Position numbers and translations under genes: made by a program. The notes under the pieces are model-generated. The model ran no database searches. It saw only the letters and a list, made by a program, of their open reading frames with translations, and was not told the DNA's origin. A stretch of 64,000 bases of DNA from Antedon mediterranea (lineage: Eukaryota; Echinodermata; Crinoidea; Comatulida; Antedonidae): positions 11,787,001-11,851,000 of the forward strand of contig NC_092674.1 of NCBI RefSeq assembly GCF_964355755.1. The letters are read 5' to 3'. Of the stretch, positions 32,817 through 41,352 are shown one piece after another. The number at the start of each line of letters is the position of its first letter. The first letter of the stretch is position 1.

Positions 32817-34915
32817 TGTTGAACCCACAAATGTGAAAACGCCCACAAATGTGAAAACAACCACAAATGTGAAAACGCATCACCCACAAATGTGAAAACA
32901 ACCACAAATGTGAAAACGCATCACCCACAAATGTGAAAACAACCACAAATGTGAAAACGCATCAACCACAAATGTGAAAACAGCGCCCACAAATGTGAAA
33001 ACGATCATCGCCCACAAATGTGATAACGCCCACAAATGTAAAAACAAGAGAGACTTTTTCGCCCACAAATGTAAAAAAATCAGATCAAATTTTATGCTAG
33101 ATTCAGACAAACATTATATCATGATTGTATTGTGTTGTTTGTTCACGATACGTCTGTTAGGGTCGTGGTTAACACGTTGGATTATTATCATTTTCTGCTC
33201 GTGCGCGCGATATTTGCACGTTAACTCGTTTGTTTAATGAACGTAATAGTTCAAGACGATATTTGTTATTTGCTGCGCGCGTGCACGATACTTCAAGGTC
33301 AAGGCCATGTTATATCATTGTTGCTTCTACTGTGTGGTTAGTTATAAGTCGATGTTCGATATTTTTTTTTTGCGCGCACACGATACAACAAGGTCAAGGT
33401 TAAATTGCTACTTGTATGTAGTGTGTGGTTATTAACTCGTTGGCTTACTGTTATGTACGTATAGTTCCAAGTCGATGCTCGATTCGATGTTTTTGGGCGC
33501 GTACACGATACTACAAGGTCATATATCATTGCTGCTTGAAGTGCAGTTGGGCTTACTATATTAGTATTATGTACGTACAGTATTATAGCTCCAAGTCGAT
33601 GCTCGGTGTACACGATACTACAAGATCAATGCTATACTCGTCGTTCAGTTATTGCAGTAGTTCCTAATGTTCAATTTTTTTACAAAACTATCACCACAAG
33701 ATAATAATACAAGAGCTAGAGCAAGAACAACTAATAAAAGAATATTTCTTTATTTTAGAGCGATAAACAAATTGTAACATAGAATAATACCGTAACACCA
33801 ATATCCAACCAAACATAATACACGATACGATAGTATCAAACTTGTCACGAACATGTATTCTATAAAACATACTATGAAATCTATAACAATTATACTAATG
33901 GACAAAACTTCCTACTATAGGCCTACTACTATTTACATTCGTGGTTTAATCTGATGCTTATTGTTTAATTTGTATATCTATTTTTAGCGGATAATTATAA
34001 AGATATACGGAGAATAATATTACCTATTGAATGCATTACTTAATTTAACTGATTTACTATCAAACGTATATTCGACAATTTTTATGTATAATATAATTAT
34101 AAGTAAATAAGTCAACGTACAAGGTATAACGGATTGTTAATGAGGAACAAACTGGCTTCATGAATTACCTAACAAAATATTTAAGGAGGAGTTGCAATGC
34201 GATTAAATAATGTTATCTACTAATAGTAGGCTTACACTTGATTGGAGATGCCTATAACACTAATTGTATGAGCATTAGAAGTCATAACAGTAAGCCAACG
34301 AGTTAATAACCACACACTACATACAAGTAGCAATTTAACCTTGACCTTGTTGTATCGTGTCGTGCGCGCAAAAAAACATCGAATCGAGCATCGACTTGGA
34401 ACTATACGTACATAACAGTAAGCCAACGAGTTAATAACCACACACTACATACAAGTAGCAATTTAACCTTGACCTTGTTGTATCGTGTGCGCGCAAAAAA
34501 AAAATTATAATAATCCAACGCGTTAACCACGACCCTAACAGACGTATCGTGAACAAACAATTATTGAAACAACTCAATACAATCATGATATAATGTAGTA
34601 CCTCGATCAAAATTGTTTGAGTCTATAGCATTAAATTTCATCTGATTTTTTTTTTTTTACATTTGTGGCCGAAAAATTCTCATTTTTTTTTACATTTGTG
34701 GGCGTTATCACATTTGTGGGCGATGATCGTTTTCACATTTGTGGGCGCTGTTTATTACATTTGTGGTTGATGCGTTTTCACATTTGTGGTTGTTTTCACA
34801 TTTGTGGGTGATGCGTTTTCACATTTGTGGTTGTTTTCACATTTGTGGGTGATGCGTTTTCACATTTGTGGTTGTTTTCACATTTGTGGGCGTTTTTACA
34901 TTTGTGGGTTCAACA
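32817..34915. mobile_element. Foldback DNA element with subterminal CACAAATGT arrays
   Basis: 2.1 kb, beginning TGTTGAACCCACAAATGTG and ending in its exact reverse complement, flanked by CGGTC on both sides. Each arm has 12 copies of a CCCACAAATGTGAAAAC-like motif (32823-33075 and 34660-34910), inverted relative to each other. Next come about 115-bp tandem units (CAAGTCGATGCTCGAT, ACACGATAC, AAGGTCAAGGTTAAATTGC, GGTTATTAACTCGTTGGC) on both sides. The centre (about 33670-34230) is unique AT-rich DNA with no transposase. TGT...ACA ends with a 5-bp duplication recall Ginger-type transposons, but this is not proven. Confidence 0.8.
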
Positions 34916-34920
34916 CGGTC
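34916..34920 (+). repeat. 5-bp target-site duplication, right copy
   Basis: CGGTC directly after the terminal TTCAACA of the foldback element. Confidence 0.8.
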
Positions 34921-34944
34921 CGAGTTCGAGTCTCGGTTGGGGCG
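34921..34944 (+). pseudogene. tRNA split by the foldback element, 3' part
   Basis: CGAGTTCGAGTCTCGGTTGG plus GGCG: T-arm, acceptor 3' strand and discriminator of the tRNA begun at 32769. Confidence 0.85.
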
Positions 34945-35235
34945 ACTTTTTCTCATTCTCACAGATTTCCTCATCTTTATCGTTTCAAATTAATTAATTA
35001 AATTTCAGTATATCACCGGGCGGTTTAGAATTAATGTTCTTTGCCTACTGTGTTTATATATATAAAAGTATCTCTTCGGAGATCCCACCTCGTGAATAAA
35101 AATACTGTAAGATGAGGGCTATCAATTTGATCTCTGTTGCGCGTGTGTACAACTGAGGACTAGTGCTGTTCCGCCGTACCACGCCGAGAATGTTAAATAG
35201 TCGCTATCCAATCGAGTTCGAACAATACCATGAAA

Positions 35236-35307
35236 GCCCCAGTGGTCTAATGGTTAGGACATCTGCATATCAAGCAGGCGGTCCGAGTTCGAGTCTCGGT
35301 TGGGGTG
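35236..35307 (+). tRNA. tRNA, anticodon AUC (array 2, last copy)
   Basis: Consensus except that the acceptor 3' strand reads GGGGT, giving a terminal G-T wobble. Followed by GACTTTTTCTC. Confidence 0.65.
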
Positions 35308-35414
35308 ACTTTTTCTCATTCTCACAGATTTCCTCATCTTTATCGTTTCAAATTAATTAATTAAATTTCAGTATATCACCGGGCGATTTAGAATTAATGT
35401 TCTGTGCCTGATGT

Positions 35415-35475
<61 letters not shown>
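35415..35475. repeat. (TA)n microsatellite upstream of the PLE
   Basis: Pure TA run between the last tRNA unit and the PLE ORF. A second run (37686-37793) lies on the other side of the element. Confidence 0.95.
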
Positions 35476-35478
<3 letters not shown>

Positions 35479-35495
35479 AATTAATTAATTAATTT

Positions 35496-37442
35496 GTGGA
35501 GCTTTGTGAATTTGAAGAGCTTTGTGAATTTGAAGAAAAAATGTTAAATCTTGTCAGAAATGTTCAATTCAAGAATTGCAACAGCGAATTCCAAGATAAA
35601 TTGCTAGAAGATGTCAACAAAATCAAAAAAGACAACAAGCTAATAATACCCGCCGACAAAACAACGAATTTTTATCGAGTCGATACCCCAGTATACAACA
35701 ATCTACTCAACAACAATGTTACAAAATCTTATAAGAAGACGAACAAAAGCACAACTTCTAAATTAGCCAGAGATGAATATAAAACCGCCGCAAAACTAAA
35801 ATTGGAAAGCAGAATCGAGCGTTTAGCCGAGAAGGAAGCTTTTATAACACTAAAAGACCACAAACCCAACTTCGAGAACAACCCGACATGTAGATTGATC
35901 AACCCATCGAAATCAGAAATTGGCATCGTAAGTAAACAAATCCTTGAAAGAATAAATAAGAAAATAATAGCGTCTACAGGATTAAATCAATGGAAGAACA
36001 CTAATTCTGTTATCGAATGGTATAAGAACATTCAAAACAAGGATAAGCACTCGTTTATTTGCTTCGACATAGTTGATTTCTACCCGTCAATAACCAGTGA
36101 CCTACTTAAAAAAGCCCTTGAATTCGCCTCCGAGTTTGAAGCAATCTCCGATGAAGAAACAAATATTATTATCCAAGCGAAAAAGTCACTCCTTTTCCAT
36201 GATAACGCTACATGGTGCAAAAAAGGAACTGAAAACCAACCTGTGTTTGACGTCACAATGGGAAGCTTTGATGGTGCTGAAACCTGTGAAATCGTAGGTA
36301 CATATCTTTTGTCGCAACTGTCTAACAAATATGGCAACCAAATTGGTCTATACCGCGACGATGGCCTAGCCGCGTTTCGCGAATCAGCCAAAACGATTGA
36401 GCTAATCAAGAAAGATATTTGTAAGGTTTTTCAGGAGAACAACCTCAAGCTAACAATTGAAGCTAACAAGAAAATAGTCAATTATTTGGATGTAACGTTC
36501 GACCTAAGGACAGGGATCTTCCGACCTTTCACTAAGCCTAATAACAAACCAACCTACGTGCACCATGACAGCAACCATCCTCCATCTATTATCCGAAACA
36601 TCCCACTTGCTATAAATAGACGCCTTTCTGACATCTCATCAGACAAAGATACATTTCATGCATCTGCACCCCTATACCAGGAAGCCCTCAAAGAAAGTGG
36701 ATACAATCATCAACTTGAGTTCAATGCTGAACAGCAGAAGCCCAAAAAATCACGTACCAGAAACATAATTTGGTTTAACCCACCATTCAGCAAAAACGTA
36801 GCAACCAACATCGGCCACAAGTTTTTAGCTATAGTAGAAGATTGTTTTCCTGCCGGCAACAAGCTCAGAAAAATATTTAACAAAAATATCTTGAAACTAA
36901 GCTATAGTTGCATGCCCAGCGTAGACAAAGTAATTAACGCACACAACAAATATGTGATAGCCAAAGAAAAGTCTACTGAAACCAACGCGAAAACAAGCGG
37001 ATGTAACTGCCGCAATCCCAATGAATGCCCGCTCCCAAGTAACTGCCTAACAAAAGGTGTAGTTTACCAAGCTACAGTAAAGAGAGAAGATTCATCAAAA
37101 GAAGAAACATATGTCGGACTAACTGAAAACCAATTTAAAACAAGATACAGAAACCATACGTCTTCATTCCGGAACGAAAAACTAAGAAATGCAACGGAAC
37201 TCAGTAAATATATATGGACACTTAAAGACTCTAAAACAAATTACTCAATTAAATGGAAAATTATAAAGAAATGCAAACCTTACTCAAATATTAACAAAAG
37301 ATGTAATTTATGTATATATGAAAAGTATGTTATTATATGTCAACCAGAGCTATGCTCACTGAACCGTAAGAACGAGTTAGTCTCTACTTGTAGACATAGG
37401 AAAAAATTCTTACTAAATTGCAGATCCAAACAGTTTATCTAA
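35496..37442 (+). CDS. Penelope-like element protein: reverse transcriptase plus GIY-YIG endonuclease
   Basis: A 648-codon uninterrupted frame. RT motifs in order: LIIPADKTTNFYRV (residues about 48-62), CFDIVDFYPSIT (motif A, about 189-200), TMGSFDGAETCEIVGTYL (motif B area) and LYRDDGLAAF (catalytic YRDD, 286-289). Then come SNHPPSIIRNIPLAINRRLS, RNIIWFNPPFSKNV, a cysteine linker (CNCRNPNECPLPSNC, about 505-520) and the GIY-YIG nuclease (GVVY 521-524, YVGL about 539, TRYRNHTSSF). This combination is specific to PLEs, which copy RNA by target-primed reverse transcription. The N-terminus is odd: ELCEFE is repeated from a short DNA duplication, and the region before RT is shorter than usual, so the element is probably 5'-truncated. 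Hammerhead downstream. Confidence 0.92.
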   Translation: MELCEFEELCEFEEKMLNLVRNVQFKNCNSEFQDKLLEDVNKIKKDNKLIIPADKTTNFYRVDTPVYNNLLNNNVTKSYKKTNKSTTSKLARDEYKTAAKLKLESRIERLAEKEAFITLKDHKPNFENNPTCRLINPSKSEIGIVSKQILERINKKIIASTGLNQWKNTNSVIEWYKNIQNKDKHSFICFDIVDFYPSITSDLLKKALEFASEFEAISDEETNIIIQAKKSLLFHDNATWCKKGTENQPVFDVTMGSFDGAETCEIVGTYLLSQLSNKYGNQIGLYRDDGLAAFRESAKTIELIKKDICKVFQENNLKLTIEANKKIVNYLDVTFDLRTGIFRPFTKPNNKPTYVHHDSNHPPSIIRNIPLAINRRLSDISSDKDTFHASAPLYQEALKESGYNHQLEFNAEQQKPKKSRTRNIIWFNPPFSKNVATNIGHKFLAIVEDCFPAGNKLRKIFNKNILKLSYSCMPSVDKVINAHNKYVIAKEKSTETNAKTSGCNCRNPNECPLPSNCLTKGVVYQATVKREDSSKEETYVGLTENQFKTRYRNHTSSFRNEKLRNATELSKYIWTLKDSKTNYSIKWKIIKKCKPYSNINKRCNLCIYEKYVIICQPELCSLNRKNELVSTCRHRKKFLLNCRSKQFI

Positions 37443-37516
37443 AACAATAGGCTATTGTATACGACTTCCCGATGACTCACTTCTATTAAGCACTATGAGA
37501 CAACTGTGTCACTTAT

Positions 37517-37589
37517 GTTTTATATTTCACCTGAAGAGTGCGGCCAGCTACATGCTGGTCGTACGAAACAAATTTGTAGTGATTAAAAC
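37517..37589 (+). ncRNA. Hammerhead ribozyme, type I, of the PLE
   Basis: GTTTTA-TATT-TCAC, then CTGAAGA (37531-37537), an 11-bp stem II (GTGCGGCCAGC with GCTGGTCGTAC, loop TACAT), GAA, stem III ACAAATTTGT, A17, then GTGA-T-TAAAAC. Stem I consists of TCAC/GTGA and GTTTTA/TAAAAC around an internal loop, which could make the tertiary contact with the stem II loop. All core nucleotides are present (N7 is A, which is tolerated). It lies about 75 nt after the PLE stop codon, where PLE hammerheads are expected. Confidence 0.88.
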
Positions 37590-37682
37590 AATGAAGTAAC
37601 CAAGTTTTCTGCTGTTATTTTATTTATTTATGCTCTACCTTGGTATTGAGCACTCTATCCAAACGGTCTGAAAATCTCAACC

Positions 37683-38060
<378 letters not shown>

Positions 38061-40250
38061 CTATATAACAGGGACAAGATGTACAATGAAGTAAAAAAAA
38101 AACTATGTGCGTTGTATAACAAGCCACGTGTGGTATACTATTTGGAACCAAAAAAAAAAATGTCTATCCAGCAATTGATGTTGCTGTGGATGACTTTACA
38201 TGTGGATCCCCAATAGTCCCTACCATTCATCCACTGTATAAGAAGGTAAATATAGTATAGAGTAGATCGTCAAACACAAAAACAATCTGCGCCTCTAAAA
38301 ATTCTCATAAAATAGTATTTATTTCTATACTTAATTGTTGATCTACATGAAAATTTTGGTTCAAGTAGTCTTAAATTGAATTGTTCTCCATTTTGATCAC
38401 CTTGTGCTTAAACATATTCTTTTCTTTATTCTTTATTCTTTATATCAAACCAACAGTGTAAAACACCAATAACAGGTTGAAAAAAAAAACTAAACTATAA
38501 AATATGAGCCAATATAAATATATACAAATGAAAAAGAAAATTTAAATAATTTCAATAATTTCAATAGTTTCATTATTTTCAGTAAAAGTTAGCAGTTACT
38601 ACTATGTTTCTTTACAGGTGTTTGTCCGCAGAGGTTTCACGTGTGCAAACCATGTTGAGTTTTCATTTTATTCTGATGGAGTTGGTTGACTGCTCAACTA
38701 CGGAAATCCTAATATATTCTAATTTTTGAAGGAAATATTCTTTGTGTCAATTTTATTACTTTTACTATTGGTATAGATTTGTTTGCATTCAGAGAAAACA
38801 GACTGTACAAAATAATAATAATAATATACTGAATTTAAAGTACCTAATGTTGTGAAACAAACACGATCAAATGATGCATTAGTCCCATACAATACTTTGT
38901 TCTACAGATTGGTATTACGATTTCTAACACGAAGTAAATTCATACATTCATATTCCAGGCAATGCTGCCTGCTTTTAATTATAATTATCTTTAGGCCACA
39001 GGCACATAGTTTCACAAACATATTACAGTACATACCGGTATGTGGATTCTCTTATTTAAAGATGTATTGTCCACCTGAAAAAATGATTCTTAACAAAAAA
39101 TGTGTTGAATTTTCCATTTTAATGTAACATAATAGTTATCCACTTTGACCAAAATTGGATCGAAAAAAAATGTATTTATCTAAAATAAAATGTAATTTAA
39201 AGCAAAAAATGGTCAAATTTCTGCCAGCCAATTAATTTTTGGTTGAATTTAAACATTTATTTTGTCATTTTGTAAGTGAAAACATTATTTTTGTTTCGGT
39301 TTTTTTATGTAAGTGATTAACTTTATTATAACTACAAAACAACATATTCAAAATCTGATTAAATTAATCTTCATTTTTTTATGTTTTTTGGGGACAATAC
39401 ATCTTTAACGATGAAAATAATTAATGCTTATACAGGTTGACGTAAGCATATTATTTGTTAGTAATTTAGAAAAAGAGGAATTTCAAGGTTTTCCATTCTG
39501 TCTTATAAGCCAGAAGACAAACGTGATGTGCCTACTCGTCATTCAATGACTGATCATTAATGTTTACATTACAATACAATACTCACATAGATATATTGAA
39601 TTCTTCTACAATACACCGGCGCCATTGCAAAGTTACGTGAAGACTGTAGAAATAAACATTGGATATTTACAAAAATACCTCATCAACAAAATAAACGAAT
39701 ATATACCTATTTTGTATCATATTATTATATTAAATTGACAATAAAATATTTAGGCTAAATGTTACCCCTAAAATCGAAAATACAGTGGTCTCATTACCTT
39801 TATCTTTAGGCCAAGTATACCTGGTGTGTATTAACCATACGACATAATAAGTTTCGTCAGTCGGAACATAGAGATATTATAGTTCACTATAATACCTCTA
39901 TGTTGACTTTGTGCAGTCATGTCTTTCAAATAATGTATTCTTCATTCTTCATTCTATAATATTTTGTTAACTGCTGCAATTGCTATAATCAGTTATTTTT
40001 TTCAAATTCTATGGCTACATTTAAACATTTACATTATTGACTCCACATCACATTTCTTCAATAGTCATTAAATTATCTGAGTACAGTAAGAAAATGTTTA
40101 TACTGTAGTATAGTCATTACCATAGATCCATGAATAGTTATTGGCAACGCAGAATAATTACATTGACAGATTTGGCATTTTCCAAAAAATAATATAAATT
40201 GATCCGTCCCTGCACTAATTACAATATAAAACAAAACAAATAGTTTAAAA
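38061..40250. other. Intergenic, no gene recognised
   Basis: AT-rich. No coding or RNA gene signal beyond short frames. The 38852-39127 frame has no recognisable motif. Confidence 0.45.
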
Positions 40251-40253
40251 AGC

Positions 40254-40259
40254 TTTATT
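40254..40259 (-). terminator. Candidate polyadenylation signal of the sialyltransferase
   Basis: AATAAA on the minus strand about 550 nt after the stop codon at 40809. First clear hexamer seen; no transcript support. Confidence 0.3.
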
Positions 40260-40469
40260 CAGATACAACAGTATAATAAATAGTGCATAGAAAAACTAGA
40301 ATGTGAATAAGAAAGACAGATTGATAATGTTATTTCTTCTTTCGTATCAACCTGTTTATAAATAGGGAGAGTCGTAACAGAATTAAATTAAATATTATTA
40401 TACTACTAAAATATACTTCGAAAGGCTGTTCTGAACTTAAAAGGTCCAGTGTACTGTCCATGTGGCTCA

Positions 40470-40680
40470 TGTTAACCCAGTTCATCTGGGGTTACGCTAG
40501 TGTATTGGTCCATCTCAGCCCATGTCCCTGTGGACAGCTGACGAACGAGCGCCGCTTGGTGGAAACAAATTCGTCTTGTGGAAAATTGACTTTAGGGGAG
40601 AAGAAAGTTGCTGCATGTGTCGTCCACACCTGTGCACAAGTCGCAGGCTATTCACTCAACAATCGTTGTATTAAGTCAAA
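40470..40680 (-). repeat. GC-richer dispersed repeat, also at 55410-55620
   Basis: The minus strand shares GCACAGGTGTGGACGACACA, GGCGCTCGTTCGTC-like and ATGGACCAATACAC...GTAACCCC blocks, in the same order, with the plus strand at 55410-55560. It falls in the presumed 3' UTR of the sialyltransferase. An open frame on the plus strand here (40460-40807) is judged accidental. Confidence 0.5.
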
Positions 40681-40808
40681 TAACATGCTAAAAACACGTA
40701 GTCTTGTTTGCCTTGATATGTTCTCATTTGCCAATACAGATACCATTATTATTAAACATGGACATTCTATTATGAAGTTCAGGCGTAATTACATAGCTAA
40801 ATTCTAAA

Positions 40809-41352
40809 TTAAGTATTTCTTATATTACCCTTTCTCGTCAGTCTTTTCTTTTTACGTTTTTTCTTTAATTTATTATTTACCGAAAGATTATGCTGCTGTT
40901 TAGATAATAAGATATTGCTTTGTAGATTATTACTTTGTTTATATTCATTCAAAGCAGGCCAATGTTCAAGACTTAAATTTTCTTCGGTAATATTGCTTAA
41001 CGGCTTATATCCTTTAACTCTAGTTTTATTCCTTTTACCTTGTTTTTTTAATATTTGACGATTTACACCATGTTGATCTGTTACCATTTTCCGATGTTGA
41101 CTTAACTCTTTTCTTTTGGAGTTAAACTTGTCCAAAAACGGAGTATGTAAAGTTCCATTTTCCTTCTTAACTTTCTTTGGCCACACAGGATGTCTAAAAG
41201 TAATGTTTTTGTAGGTTGACCACCGACGAAAAATTGCCTTCTCAGTGATGAAGAGATGGCCACCCCGTTGTTTATTTTCACTCTTATTATAATAGGTACA
41301 TTCTGATATTGTCTTATCGTAATAGTGATATGGGACCCGAGTATTCGTAGAA
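40809..41352 (-). CDS. Sialyltransferase exon 4: motifs III and VS, basic C-terminal tail
   Basis: Acceptor TTTTGATATCTTATAG, then the last base of a split Ser codon. Carries [15 protein letters not shown] (motif III) and [13 protein letters not shown] (motif VS with its His and Glu). After FRHPVWPKK it continues for about 120 residues rich in Lys, Asn and Gln, ending [20 protein letters not shown]. Vertebrate relatives usually stop soon after motif VS. Confidence 0.85.

Larger units (their letters stand above)
29840..35475. repeat. tRNA-bearing tandem array 2, with inversion and insertions
   Basis: Units of the same roughly 365-bp repeat as array 1. Copies at 29840-30240, 30500-30725 (tRNA deleted) and 31160-32350 run on the minus strand. 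From about 32355 the units run on the plus strand (32356-32816 and 34921-35415). Insertions are PLE 3' ends with (TA)n at 30250-31156, a foldback element at 32817-34915 and (TA)n at 35415-35475. The junction GATGAGGAAATCT|TATCGTTTCAAATTAA near 32355 is where orientation flips. Confidence 0.85.

Noticed and set aside
32880-33110. Regularly spaced CACAAATGTG repeats as a CRISPR-like array
   Set aside because: Spacing is only 2-9 nt, units are imperfect, they mirror a second array as part of inverted arms, and the genome is animal.
33338-34441. Several ORFs in the foldback arms (e.g. MVINSLAYCYVRIVPSRCSI)
   Set aside because: The same peptide appears on opposite strands because the DNA is an inverted repeat; no coding bias.
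32817-34915. Solo LTR (TG...CA with 5-bp TSD)
   Set aside because: Ends match LTR rules, but the inverted repeats extend hundreds of bp with mirrored motif arrays, which fits a foldback DNA element and not an LTR.
36080-36409. Minus-strand ORF inside the PLE coding region
   Set aside because: Antisense shadow of the RT domain; also 35729-35926 and 36097-36297.
40460-40807. 115-aa plus-strand ORF
   Set aside because: Lies in the presumed 3' UTR of the sialyltransferase and overlaps a dispersed repeat also found at 55410; no motif.
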